A stretch of 64,000 nt of DNA from Bacillota bacterium (GTDB lineage: Bacteria; Bacillota; Clostridia; Lachnospirales; Lachnospiraceae), in assembly GCA_023423045.1 (NCBI GenBank), contig JAFAGA010000068.1:73962-137961 (forward strand), given 5' to 3'. The notes under the pieces were generated by a model, which made no database searches, was not told the origin of the DNA, and saw only the letters and a program-made list of their open reading frames with translations. Every line of letters begins with the position of its first letter. Positions within the stretch are counted from its first letter, which is position 1. A program made the translations under genes and the position numbers. Positions 27,811-37,154 of this stretch are shown here, one piece after another.

Positions 27811-29055
27811 TTATGCAGCTTTATCGCATTTAGCTTTTAAGTAATTCGTTTGATGTTGCTCTGGTGTGATGATGGTAAATTCTTTTTCATCACGGAGGAT
27901 TGCAAATACAATGTTACAGACCTTATGCATGACGGCACCAAGTGCAACCATTTTAGGTTTTGACTGGCACTTCTTTAAATAATAATCACGTAACACTGGA
28001 TTTTTAGCCGAACCATTGCGGTTCTTACTGATGCTGATTAAAGCCATTGTATGGAGGACCCTTCGGGCAACCCTGGAGCCACGTTTTGACACAGAGATTT
28101 TAGTGCCTTCAAACTTCCCGGATTGTTTTACCGCAGGATCCAGTCCAAAGTAAGCAAACAGTTGTTTCGGTGAGTGAAATGCTGAGAAGTGTCCGATTTC
28201 ACCCATCAGGCTTACAGCGGATAAAAAGCCGGCGCCTTTGTAAGACTCAATCAGATGGATCTGCTTTACAAAATCAGTAGTTTCATTCGCAGAAACCATT
28301 TCGTGCATTTCAGAAAGAAGAGAAGCTATTTCATTATCATAGTTTCTGATAAAACGAATATACAGCCGGATCCGTTTGAAATTACTGCTTACGGAATGAC
28401 CGAAGGATTTTGTGTCATTTGCAGACTGGATTATGGCATGATATTTATTTGTAGCATATGTAATCCCAAATCTGGCAGTGGATCTTATACAGGTGATAAT
28501 CTCTTCTTTTGAAGCATTCAGGAACGCCCCGGGAGACGTGTATTTCTCTAATAAGGTCAGCGATGTATTTGTAGTTATTTTAGAAAAGATTTTTAGATAC
28601 TGGGGAAATACCATCCGCAGTTCGCCCTACAGCTTATTCACGTAAGCGGAACGCTTATCCATTAGATCATAATACTCCCTTGAAAGGTTTCTCAGGTTCA
28701 GGGCGAGATCCGATGGCATAAGGGATACCTTTAAGTCAGGTTTTAGACCTACTAAGGCAGCTTTTCTTGAATCAAAACGATCATTATGTACTTTTTTAAT
28801 GTTAATGTTTGTGCTATTCTTAGTGATGATAGGATTGATAACCGAGCAGTTAAAACCCTTATCACGAAGATAGCAGAAGAGTGGGTAATGATAAATCCCG
28901 TGGATTCCAGAAAGATGCGACTTTCTAAGGAATACAGCTCTTCTGCTTCTTTTATTTTTGTAACAGATGAGCTTAAGGAATTCAGGTCAGAATGTAGGAT
29001 TTTAAAAGGTTTTCCCACAAAGGTCTGGTTAGGTAGTGCGATAGACATCCAACTA
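27811..29055 (-). pseudogene. IS110-family transposase, decayed
   Basis: Read on the minus strand, three pieces of one transposase follow each other. The N-terminal part ends at IFLESTG near 28905. The middle part (IYHYPLFCYLRDKGF onward) is in another frame because of what looks like a one-base deletion there. It ends at a TAG at 28627-28629, where the intact family has glutamine before GELRMVFPQYL. The C-terminal part (27811-28614) carries the conserved FAYFGLDPAVKQSGKFEG and SKRGSRVARRVL with the catalytic serine region. The first DEDD aspartate segment is missing at the right end. The element is inactive unless helped in trans. Confidence 0.85.
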
Positions 29056-29072
29056 AAGTCGTAAGCGTCAAA

Positions 29073-30432
29073 GTGTGTCCTGAATGCCACCCAAAAGTGG
29101 CAATGCTATAAAAGAGATGAGGGTAGGGCCCTCGGAATCGGTATTCAGGTGCAGATTCCAAACCACCTTTAGGTGCTGTAGTGAAAGCTATGGTATTGAG
29201 CGTAAAGGAAAAGACTGAATTATCAGCCAGGTGTGTGTCATGGAGCTGAACGAAAGTGAAGTGTCCGATGAAGCATCGTAAATACAAATTGTAGTCGAAA
29301 CCATTTAGTTTTTGACCTAGATGGGATAGAGCTCGAAGGAAACCTGATTACTGTTCGAGCGACTACCGGTGTAAAGGCAACAGGAACATGACATTGGCTC
29401 TTTTATGGAACAGGAGAAGCCGGATTGATAATGATAAGCGAAAATCCAAGACGTCAGGTTAGAGGATGATAGTAGCAATGTATCAATCAGGTGCGGATGG
29501 ATTTGTAGTAGTGATGATATTTCTGTAATGGAAATGGAGCGAAGAAATCCAGTTGTTTAAATTCAATATAAAACAACCATAAAGTGGGAGGATTTTATGA
29601 TTGAAGCAAAACCTTTTAACATCACACAACAGGAGGTCTTAATAGCTTATAAGCAGGTTAAGGCTAACAAAGGTACTGGTGGGATAGATGGTATTGATCT
29701 AGTGCAATTCGAGGAAAATCTTAAAGGAAACCTATATAAGATATGGAATAGAATGGCATCAGGAAGCTACTTTCCGAAAGCAGTGCGAGGTGTTGAAATT
29801 CCTAAGAAAAATGGTAAAAAGAGATTGTTGGGAATACCAACAATTGAAGACAGAGTTGCACAAATGGTTGTCAGAAACCGTTTCGAACCGAAGGTGGAAC
29901 CAGCATTCATGACAGAGTCTTATGGATACAGGCCAAATAAGTCAGCCTGGATGCTATAAAAGCAACGAGGGAAAGATGCTGGCAGTATGAATGGGTGTTG
30001 GAACTGGATATTGTTGGTCTGTTTGACAACATAGATCATGAGTTGTTACTTAAGGCTATTCAGGCACATACAGATGACAAAATGGAAATCTTGTATATTA
30101 CTAGATTTCTCAAAACAGACATAGTTATGCCAGATGGAAATATCCGAGAGAGAATCGCAGGAACACCACAAGGCGGAGTGATTAGTCCAGTTTTGGCAAA
30201 TCTCTTTATGCACTATGTCTTTGACAAGTGGATGAATTATAATTTCCCACAAATCAAATGGGCGAGATATGCGGATGACGCGGTTATTCATTGTGTCAGC
30301 GAAAAGCAAGCATTATATATAAAACAACGTCTGGAAAGACAGTTATGTTTATGTAAGTTACAGATGGAGCTACTACTTAGAACCATTCAAATCAGGGGCA
30401 TGGGTTCCTTTTTAGATTTTTACTCTTTATAA
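29073..30432 (+). mobile_element. Truncated group II intron
   Basis: From a GTGTG at about 29073 the sequence has the look of group II intron domain I-IV RNA. It contains GCTCGAA/TTCGAGC (29330-29365) and many GAAA loops, and leads without another gene into the intron reverse transcriptase at 29597. The RT is cut after the YADD domain. No domain V (the short GAGC...GUUC hairpin) is visible before 30778, so the 3' end is lost. The left border abuts the damaged end of the IS110 gene. The exact 5' base is approximate. Confidence 0.65.
29597..30432 (+). pseudogene. Group II intron reverse transcriptase (LtrA-like), frameshifted and truncated
   Basis: The first frame (29597-29959) holds RT motifs 0-2: YKQVKANKGTGGIDGID, EIPKKNGKKRLLGIPTIEDR and SYGYRPNKSA. 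A single-base deletion near 29951 shifts the reading frame. The second frame continues DAIKATRERCWQYEWVLELD, GLFDNIDHELL, GTPQGGVISPVLANLFMHY and the catalytic YADD. It stops at 30432 without thumb, DNA-binding or endonuclease domains. A GGGAGG site precedes the ATG. It cannot encode an active enzyme. Confidence 0.88.
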
Positions 30433-30673
30433 TATGAACGTCTGTATTATTTAAACAGGATGTAGGGGAGAAGGTATATATGAGGGATTTGAATATGAAA
30501 GATTAATTTTTAAAGAACTGTAATAATGTGAAGCCCTCTTGATGTAGTCGAAGCCAATGAACTCAAGAATTTCATGACAATATTGGTGAATGGGCAGCAC
30601 TTACGTTATTTGGAGGGAATACTGGTCGCCTCTGAACGGTAACGAATACGGAAAACCCCCAAGCATTTGACCA
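30433..30673 (+). other. Gene-free stretch after the intron
   Basis: No convincing ORF or RNA structure. The sequence has the higher GC of the chromosome from about 30540. It may hold intron or target-site debris, but I cannot identify any. Confidence 0.3.
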
Positions 30674-30701
30674 TTGACTTTATAATGTATATTGTTATAA
30701 T
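30674..30701 (+). promoter_or_regulatory. Promoter of the Wzz gene
   Basis: TTGACT (30674-30679), 16-base spacer and perfect TATAAT (30696-30701), about 70 bases upstream of the Wzz start. Confidence 0.6.
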
Positions 30702-30778
30702 TAATTGAGGTACAATCATAATTACTTTATATTTTGCAAGTCTATTACAAATAGTATATAAGAAAGAGGAGTATGTAA

Positions 30779-31801
30779 ATGAGTAGCAGTCAGAATCGGG
30801 ACGACCATATGGACAATGAAATTGATTTAAAAGACCTTTTAATAATCATTTGGAAGAGAAAATATACGATTATCGGTATAACGATGGTGTTTGCCATACT
30901 AACTGGGATTATTAGCGTATTTTTCATCTCTCCTGTTTATGAGACAAGTGCTAATATTGTGATCAACATGCCGGAGACTTATCACACCAGATATGGAGAC
31001 TACACGCTTCCGCTTTCAACGAATGATCAATATTTTCAGCTTTTGAAAAGTAATGATGTATTATTAGATACGATTGAGGATATGGAGCTGGAACAGAAGA
31101 TAACGCTTCATCAGCTAAGCAACATGATATCAATGAAGCAGGCTGATAAGGATGCAACTAGCTTTACCTACGTTGTATCTGCCAATACGTCGGAGGAATC
31201 TTTTTATTTAGCGAAGACCCTGTATGATAATTATTTTGAGTTTGTTGATACAATGCTGAAGGAGCAGGCGGTTAATTATTTCTATAATAATTTCTCGGTC
31301 GAACTATTATCCTCGGAAAAATCCTTGGAAAAGGAGCAACAGCTCTTGAAGCAGAACCAAGAGTTGTTAGCCCAGATAACAAAGGAATTTAAGACAGCGA
31401 ACCTTGATGTTATTGATTATCTTGGCAAGGATGGAAATTATATTCTTCCTGAAGATACCATTAATCCAAACTATATTAAAGTGGAAGCAGATGCTATCAC
31501 CAATCAGCAAAACATTAATAATCTGACCAGTTCAATCGATATTACAAAGCAGTATCTATCTCAATTGGAACAGGAGAAAGAAAATATTCAGAGTTATCGT
31601 GAGAACGGTAAAACAGAAGATAATATGATTGACATGGTTAACATAGTAGATTCGAATATCTACATGCCCTCCAGCTTAGTAGCACCGACTCAGAAGAGTA
31701 GTCCAAGAAACATGATGAACATCGCAATAGGTGCTGTGCTTGGGGGGATGATAGGTGTGTTTGCTGTCTTGTTTCGGGCATACTGGAAGAATGAATTATA
31801 A
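30779..31801 (+). CDS. Wzz-type chain-length determinant / polysaccharide co-polymerase
   Basis: 340 residues. N-terminal Wzz domain with EIDLKDLLIIIWKRKYTIIG, a membrane helix at about 33-53, and the family pattern PVYETSANIVI. A long periplasmic-side coiled coil follows (residues about 170-290), then a second helix near the C-terminus (residues about 311-332). It controls polymer length with Wzy. No BY-kinase gene is adjacent. It has its own promoter and terminator, so it is expressed separately from the cassette. Confidence 0.9.
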   Translation: MSSSQNRDDHMDNEIDLKDLLIIIWKRKYTIIGITMVFAILTGIISVFFISPVYETSANIVINMPETYHTRYGDYTLPLSTNDQYFQLLKSNDVLLDTIEDMELEQKITLHQLSNMISMKQADKDATSFTYVVSANTSEESFYLAKTLYDNYFEFVDTMLKEQAVNYFYNNFSVELLSSEKSLEKEQQLLKQNQELLAQITKEFKTANLDVIDYLGKDGNYILPEDTINPNYIKVEADAITNQQNINNLTSSIDITKQYLSQLEQEKENIQSYRENGKTEDNMIDMVNIVDSNIYMPSSLVAPTQKSSPRNMMNIAIGAVLGGMIGVFAVLFRAYWKNEL

Positions 31802-31817
31802 TGGAATGGTACATAAG

Positions 31818-31848
31818 GCAGGGGCGAGGAAGATAGCCTCTGCTTTTT
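31818..31848 (+). terminator. Terminator after the Wzz gene
   Basis: GCAGGGGC (31818-31825) pairs with GCCTCTGC (31836-31843), one wobble, followed by five Ts. Confidence 0.75.
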
Positions 31849-31899
31849 ATGGTTCGTACAACATGGGCTTATTTCTGATGTAAGCGTACAGTAGATGTC

Positions 31900-32292
31900 T
31901 TGAACACAGCTTTCAATACAGATTGGATAAAAAAGTATGTAATGAAAGCCATATGTGCCGCTGGTTTCAGTGGCAGAATGGAGCTTCGAGTGAGTAAATT
32001 TATAATGGTTAAGGCTAAAAACTCCTTGCCTTCGCTTAAATTCTTAGAAGAAAGCTATATGGCTCAAGGAGAAAAAAGATTTTTTAACATTACAGGAAAT
32101 CAAGCTGATAAAACTGTAATAAGTAGTTTACCTGACGATTCCTATCTGATTTATGTTATGGTATTTTCTGAAACAGATAGAATCAAGCAAGTAGAGTACC
32201 TATATTTGGGCATATGTAATAAAAGTAATTCAGCACAAGGGATAGCCCTGAAGGTGTCTATCTGCAGAGAATTTGTAACCATAATATTGTAA
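31900..32292 (+). CDS. Hypothetical protein
   Basis: 130 residues from a TTG with no clear ribosome site. Contains VKAKNSLPSLKFLEESYMAQ and a hydrophobic strand YLIYVMVFSET. No domain recognised. It lies between the Wzz terminator and glf and ends 19 bases before glf. Length alone makes it plausible. It may be the C-terminal part of a longer lost gene, since the start is weak. Confidence 0.4.
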   Translation: MNTAFNTDWIKKYVMKAICAAGFSGRMELRVSKFIMVKAKNSLPSLKFLEESYMAQGEKRFFNITGNQADKTVISSLPDDSYLIYVMVFSETDRIKQVEYLYLGICNKSNSAQGIALKVSICREFVTIIL

Positions 32293-32311
32293 AAGGATAG
32301 GAGAAAACAAC

Positions 32312-33421
32312 ATGTACGATTATCTAATTGTAGGTGCCGGCCCCTTTGGCTCTGTATTCGCACACGAAGCCAACAAGCGCGGCAAGAAATGTCTAGTAAT
32401 TGACAAAAGAGACCACATCGCCGGTCATATCTATTCAGAAGATGCAGACGGAATCCAGATCCACAAATACGGTGCCCATATCTTTCACACATCAAACCGT
32501 AGAATCTGGGACTATGTGAACCAGTTTGCAGAATTTAACCATTACGTGAATTCTCCCATTGCCATCTATAAGGATGAATTGTACAACCTCCCCTTCAACA
32601 TGAACACCTTCAGTAAACTATGGAGTATCCGTACGCCTAGAGAAGCAATGGAGAAAATTCAAAGCCAGATTAGTGAACTAAATATCGGTGAGCCCAAGAA
32701 CCTGGAAGAACAGGCATTGTCCTTAGTCGGAACCGATGTGTACGAGAAATTAATCAAGGGCTATACCACAAAGCAGTGGGGCCGCAGCTGCACCGAGCTT
32801 CCGGCATTTATAATCAAAAGACTTCCGCTCCGTTTCACTTATGATAATAATTATTTCAACGATCCCTATCAAGGGATTCCCAAGGGCGGATACACCAAGT
32901 TGGTAGAAAAAATGCTAGAAGGAATCGAAGTAAGGCTGAACACCAATTATTTTGACTTTATCAAGACACATCCAGACATCGCCAAAAAGACGGTATTCAC
33001 AGGCCTGATTGATCAATACTATCAGTATCGATTCGGAGAATTGGAATATCGTTCCCTCCGTTTTGAGACAGAGCGGTTAGAGGAAGAGAATTACCAGGGC
33101 AATGCAGTGGTGAACTATACCGATTCAGAGGTACCTTATACCCGCATCATAGAACACAAGCATTTTGATTTCGGAAAGCAGCCTTTTACTGTGATATCCA
33201 AGGAATATTCTACCGAATGGGTTAAGGGGGACGAGCCTTATTATCCCATTAATGATGAGAAGAACAATGCGTTATTTGAAAAATATAATGAACTGGCGCA
33301 GCAGGAGGAGGCCGTGATCTTTGGCGGACGGTTGGCACAGTACAAATATTATGATATGGATAAGGTGGTAGGGGCTGCGTTTGAAGCAGTTGAGAAGGAA
33401 TTCGGGGATAAAGTGATCTAA
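32312..33421 (+). CDS. glf: UDP-galactopyranose mutase
   Basis: FAD enzyme converting UDP-galactopyranose to UDP-galactofuranose, so the surface glycan probably contains Galf. 369 residues. FAD-binding start YLIVGAGPFGSVFAHEA, then HIAGHIYSEDADGIQIHKYGAHIFHTS, KGYTTKQWGRSCTELP, and the C-terminal GGRLAQYKYYDMDKV. A GGAG site precedes the ATG. GC is higher than in the cassette. Confidence 0.95.
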   Translation: MYDYLIVGAGPFGSVFAHEANKRGKKCLVIDKRDHIAGHIYSEDADGIQIHKYGAHIFHTSNRRIWDYVNQFAEFNHYVNSPIAIYKDELYNLPFNMNTFSKLWSIRTPREAMEKIQSQISELNIGEPKNLEEQALSLVGTDVYEKLIKGYTTKQWGRSCTELPAFIIKRLPLRFTYDNNYFNDPYQGIPKGGYTKLVEKMLEGIEVRLNTNYFDFIKTHPDIAKKTVFTGLIDQYYQYRFGELEYRSLRFETERLEEENYQGNAVVNYTDSEVPYTRIIEHKHFDFGKQPFTVISKEYSTEWVKGDEPYYPINDEKNNALFEKYNELAQQEEAVIFGGRLAQYKYYDMDKVVGAAFEAVEKEFGDKVI

Positions 33422-33430
33422 TTCGTAGTG

Positions 33431-33525
33431 TCGGTTAGAGAGGTATGAGATGAAACGGATTCTTAACGAAGTAGATTTTCTTATGAAAAGAAACCCTTGT
33501 GAAAAAGAAGATCAGTTATGACTCA
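33431..33525 (+). repeat. Small repeat, copy A (with short ORF)
   Basis: About 95 bases similar to 37015-37105. Both copies share GGTTAGAG, then a start codon leading to MKRIxNExxFLMKR, an AAAAGAAGATCA segment and a final TCAAG. Copy A encodes a 23-residue peptide from the ATG at 33450 with GAGAGG upstream. Origin unknown. Confidence 0.55.
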
Positions 33526-33591
33526 AGCTATAATGGTTTCTGCCATAAGTATTGTGTGGCTGTTCTGCTGGATTAAAACATAGAGTGGAGG

Positions 33592-33890
33592 GTGCTGATT
33601 CCAGATAGTGCATCTGAGATAAAAAAGACTATGTCAGAATTTCTATCTCAAGGCATAAATATTGAGGAATTTGTTAGTAATCCTACACCAATCAAAGGGG
33701 TGAGTACCAGTATCACAGGATTTGTCGGTCTGGCGGAGTACGGCCCGGTGGGGCTTGCCGGTACTTGTACGGAACTTTAACGAATTCAAGAAAATCTTTG
33801 GCGGTTATCTGTCGAAAGAGCAATTTGGCAACTTTCGGTTTCTAGCCTATGCAGTAGAGCATATTTATCACCTTCAGGCTTGTGTATAGA
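33592..33890 (+). pseudogene. Phage tail sheath protein fragment
   Basis: The frame from GTG 33592 encodes FLSQGINIEEFVSNPTPIKG, then VSTSITGFVGLAEYGPVG. This is the N-terminal signature of contractile-tail sheath proteins. A frameshift near 33775 moves the match to another frame: FNEFKKIFGGYLSKEQFGNF and RFLAYAVEH, which continues the same family pattern. The rest of the gene is absent. It is a relic of a phage or a contractile injection system. No other tail gene is nearby. Confidence 0.75.
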
Positions 33891-33953
33891 GTGGTTGGGA
33901 GGTAAAAGGAACCGGTTGATGGGAGCATGGTTAATCGTCAATATGCGGGAATG

Positions 33954-33998
33954 AGAGTATCTCAATTATAATATACTATAATTGAGATACTCTTTTTT
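33954..33998 (+). terminator. Strong 17-bp terminator hairpin
   Basis: AGAGTATCTCAATTATA (33954-33970) and its perfect complement (33977-33993) surround a 6-base loop and run into six Ts. It sits only 14 bases before the truncated fnlB copy. It would also work in the opposite direction, because the left arm is preceded by purine-rich sequence. Confidence 0.85.
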
Positions 33999-34011
33999 GG
34001 TAAATTAAATT

Positions 34012-34749
34012 ATGAAGATACTGGTAACCGGTGCAAAAGGCTTTCTTGGGAAGAACCTTGTGATGAAGCTAAGGAGCAATAATTATAATGACATCCTGGA
34101 ATACAATTCGGATTCTGATATTTCCCTGCTTGATCAGGATACAAGAGATTGTGAATTCGTCTATCATCTGGCCGGGGTAAACCGTCCCAAGGATCAGATG
34201 GACTTCATGAAGGTCAACTATGGCCTTACGGATACCTTGCTTCACTTACTGAGGAAGAATAAGAATCCATCCCCTATCATGATTGCCTCCTCTATTCAAG
34301 CGGAACAGAATAATCCTTACGGACTGAGCAAAAAGGAAGCGGAAGGATTACTGCTTCAGCATGCCCTTGAAACAGGAACCACCATATTCATTTATCGCTT
34401 TCCCAATGTATTCGGGAAAGGGTGCCGGCCTAATTATAACAGTGTAATCGCCACCTTCTGTTATAATATTGCTCGTAATCTGCCGATTACAGTTCATGAT
34501 CCGGAGAAAGAATTAAAATTAGTTCATATAGACGATGTTTCGGTGGAATTGCTCAATGCCTTGATGGGTAAGGAAAATAGGATGGACGGATGTCTATGTA
34601 AAGTGCCGGCGGAATACCCAATTAAGCTGGGGGAGATAGCCGGATTGTTATATTTATTTAAGGAGGCAGGGAAGCCCATCTCTGTTCCCGGCATCAGTGA
34701 TGATTTCATAAGAAAGTTATACAACACATATATGAGCTATCTGCCATAA
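34012..34749 (+). pseudogene. Truncated second FnlB (SDR domain only)
   Basis: 245 residues closely similar to the N-terminal domain of FnlB at 17216 (LVTGAKGFLGKNLVMKL, FVYHLAGVNRPKDQ, SSIQAEQNNPYGLSKKEAEG). It ends at TYMSYLP, exactly where the SDR domain meets the cupin domain in the complete copy. The cupin, which does the 3-epimerisation, is missing, so it cannot replace FnlB. There is no ribosome site between the preceding terminator and its ATG. Codon use is of higher GC than the cassette copy. Confidence 0.8.
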
Positions 34750-34954
34750 TGGATTGTAGTCTTTAGTCATACGGCCAGAGTCCTGGCTGCGGAAAATACC
34801 CGCTTGCCGGGTGAAAAATGGATGCCAGGCACATAGGAGCAAAGGGATTAAGAAACGTTATGGTATTTTGCAGGCACATGGGCATCCGAAGGAACAAATC
34901 ATATTCTTTACAGTATATTGGTAAATGAGTTGAAGTCTTAAGGAATGAGATATA

Positions 34955-36082
34955 ATGAATAAGTTAAAGGTTATGACAGTCATAGGCACCAGACCGGAAA
35001 TCATACGATTATCAGCAGTAATCACAAGACTGGACAGCTCGCATGCCATTGACCATGTCCTGGTTCATACCGGGCAAAATTACGATTATGAGTTGAATGA
35101 AATATTCTTCCGGGATTTCAATTTACGAAAACCTGATTTTTTTCTGAATGCTGCGGTTGGAACAGCAATAGAGACCATAGGTAATATTTTAGTCAAGATC
35201 GAGCCGATCCTGGACCAGGTAAAGCCGGACGCATTCTTGGTCTTAGGAGATACCAACAGCTGCCTGGCAGCAATTGCAGCCAAAAGAAAGCAGATACCGA
35301 TATTTCATATGGAGGCCGGCAATCGTTGCTTCGATCAGCGTGTTCCGGAGGAAACAAATCGTAAGATTGTTGACCATGTTGCCGATATTAATTTGACCTA
35401 TAGTGATATTGCAAGGGAATATCTGCTGAAGGAAGGCCTGCCTGCTGATCGTATCATAAAAATCGGGAGCCCCATGCTCGAAGTAATCACCTCAAGGATG
35501 AGTGATATTGATCAATCAGATGTTCTGGACAGATTAGGCTTACAAAGGGATGAATATTTTATTGTATCAGCCCACAGAGAAGAAAATATTAATTCACAGA
35601 TTAACTTCGATCATATGGTGGATGTTTTAAATTCAATTGCAGAGGTATATCAGATCCCAATAATCGTAAGCACCCATCCCAGAACCAGAAAAAGGATTGA
35701 GCAAAAGCCGGTTCGCTTTCACCCGTTAATAAATCTACTGAAGCCTCTGGGCTTTTATGATTATTTGAAATTACAGATGAATGCCAAGGCTGTATTAAGC
35801 GACAGCGGTACAATAAGTGAAGAAGCCTCCATACTGGGATTACGTGCTCTCAATATCAGGGAAAGCCATGAGAGGCCGGAGGCTATGGAGGAGGCTTCTG
35901 TCATGATGGTTGGGTTAAATAGAGAAAGAATTATGCAAGGTCTGAAAATCCTCGCTTCACAGGAAAAGGCTTCCTTACGTCCGGTTGCGGATTATAATAT
36001 ACCCAATGTGTCAGATAAAGTAGTAAGAATTATTGTTTCCTATACTGACTATATAAAGAGAGTGGTATGGCAAAGCAGTTAA
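34955..36082 (+). CDS. UDP-HexNAc 2-epimerase FnlC, resident copy
   Basis: 375 residues, complete. Same motifs as the cassette FnlC (VIGTRPEIIRLSAVITRL, FHMEAGNRCFDQRVPEETNR, SDSGTISEEASILGLRAL) and, by eye, about three quarters of residues identical. The DNA is clearly richer in GC, so the copies did not arise by recent duplication. It could be active. A 205-base gap with no gene separates it from the truncated fnlB. Confidence 0.88.
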   Translation: MNKLKVMTVIGTRPEIIRLSAVITRLDSSHAIDHVLVHTGQNYDYELNEIFFRDFNLRKPDFFLNAAVGTAIETIGNILVKIEPILDQVKPDAFLVLGDTNSCLAAIAAKRKQIPIFHMEAGNRCFDQRVPEETNRKIVDHVADINLTYSDIAREYLLKEGLPADRIIKIGSPMLEVITSRMSDIDQSDVLDRLGLQRDEYFIVSAHREENINSQINFDHMVDVLNSIAEVYQIPIIVSTHPRTRKRIEQKPVRFHPLINLLKPLGFYDYLKLQMNAKAVLSDSGTISEEASILGLRALNIRESHERPEAMEEASVMMVGLNRERIMQGLKILASQEKASLRPVADYNIPNVSDKVVRIIVSYTDYIKRVVWQSS

Positions 36083-36147
36083 GAAACGCAGATGCTGTAA
36101 CGATAGCAACAGCAATCAGAGAAATAAAAGGATTGTTATAAAAAGAA

Positions 36148-36183
36148 AGCCGGCTGAGTTAAAAGAAATAGGCTCAGTCGGCT
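36148..36183 (+). terminator. Hairpin after the resident fnlC
   Basis: AGCCGGCTGAG (36148-36158) pairs with CTCAGTCGGCT (36173-36183), one wobble, 14-base loop. There is no T run after it, so termination may be weak. Confidence 0.5.
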
Positions 36184-36193
36184 AAATAATTAG

Positions 36194-36222
36194 TTGATAA
36201 CATAGACATATTATGATATGAT
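36194..36222 (+). promoter_or_regulatory. Promoter of the toxin-antitoxin pair
   Basis: TTGATA (36194-36199), 17-base spacer and TATGAT (36217-36222). It overlaps the upstream ATG at 36223, which supports the ATG at 36256 as the true start of the antitoxin. Confidence 0.6.
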
Positions 36223-36255
36223 ATGACTATAAAATTATCGAAGAGAGGTGAAACT

Positions 36256-36534
36256 ATGGAGGCATCAATCAGACCGTCGGCAGATTTAAGAAATCATTAT
36301 AATGAAATTTCCAAACAATGCAAAGAATCAAGGAGTGCAGTAATTATTACCGTAAATGGACGAGGTGATACAGCAGTTCTTGGATTGCAGGATTATTATC
36401 AGATGAAATCTGAACTTGAATTACTTAGAACGCTTGCAGAAGCGGAAGATGATGTGAAAAATGGACGGTTAGCATCAATGCAGGATACGTTTGATATTCT
36501 TCGTACATCTTTATTGGAAAGGAAGAGTGAATGA
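36256..36534 (+). CDS. Type II antitoxin, Phd/YefM family
   Basis: 92 residues from the ATG at 36256, behind GAGAGGTG. Begins MEASIRPSADLRNHYNEISK, and SAVIITVNGRGDTAVLGLQDYYQM is the Phd/YefM DNA-binding fold. The acidic C-terminal tail (LAEAEDDVKNG) would wrap the toxin. The complex usually represses its own promoter, which lies just upstream here. It overlaps the toxin by 4 bases (ATGA). Confidence 0.9.
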   Translation: MEASIRPSADLRNHYNEISKQCKESRSAVIITVNGRGDTAVLGLQDYYQMKSELELLRTLAEAEDDVKNGRLASMQDTFDILRTSLLERKSE

Positions 36535-36842
36535 AGTATAAAATCTTACGGACGGATAAGGCAGAAGAACAACTCCGTGATATCATTTTTTATATTGCGG
36601 ATGATTCTGGTGATATTGAGATTGCACTAAGATATCTAAATAAGATTGAAACAGCAATCAATCGCCTTCAGGAGTTTCCAGAGTCAGGAAGTATTCCTGG
36701 ATATTTGGTTTTAAAGAAGCAGGGGTATAGAGTGGTGATTGTTGAAAGACATCTTGTGTTTTATAAGATAAATGAGGAAGATAAGCTAGTTGTTATATAT
36801 GCCATTGTGGATGGGAGACGAGAATATCGTAATTTAATATAA
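36531..36842 (+). CDS. Type II toxin, RelE/ParE family
   Basis: 103 residues. KYKILRTDKAEEQLRDIIFYIADD and YRVVIVERHLVFYKINEEDKLVVIYAIVDGRREY fit the RelE/ParE fold. Which target it has (ribosome-bound mRNA or gyrase) cannot be told from motifs alone. The ParE-like helical hairpin after the first helix (IALRYLNKIETAINRLQEFP) is present. The pair stands among polysaccharide debris, as TA modules often do in variable regions. Confidence 0.9.
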   Translation: MKYKILRTDKAEEQLRDIIFYIADDSGDIEIALRYLNKIETAINRLQEFPESGSIPGYLVLKKQGYRVVIVERHLVFYKINEEDKLVVIYAIVDGRREYRNLI

Positions 36843-37014
36843 GAGGTGCAAAAAGTATTTGGGATAAGAGGGTCTGTTTATATCTTTCTCACTTAAATTC
36901 ATTTGTATTTCCTCCATCTCATGGTATTATCTTTATATACAATATTAACATTATATCAAACGATGAAATAAATATAAAGATATTTTTGATTAGAATACTG
37001 AAAAAGCAAATTAG
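36843..37014 (+). other. Gene-free AT-rich stretch
   Basis: No gene, promoter or terminator I can support. It leads into repeat copy B. Confidence 0.3.
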
Positions 37015-37105
37015 TTGGTTAGAGGGCTGTGAAGCGTATTTTTAATGAAGAAATTTTTCTAATGAAAAGACCCCTTCGAGAAAAGAAGATCAAATATAAA
37101 TCAAG
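37015..37105 (+). repeat. Small repeat, copy B
   Basis: Counterpart of 33431-33525. Encodes a short peptide from a GTG at 37029 (VKRIFNEEIFLMKRPLREKK). The two copies differ by several substitutions and small gaps, so they are not recent. Confidence 0.55.
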
Positions 37106-37154
37106 GCATAAGCATTTTGAAAAGGAATAAAATAAAAATTGGGGGGAAGAGATT

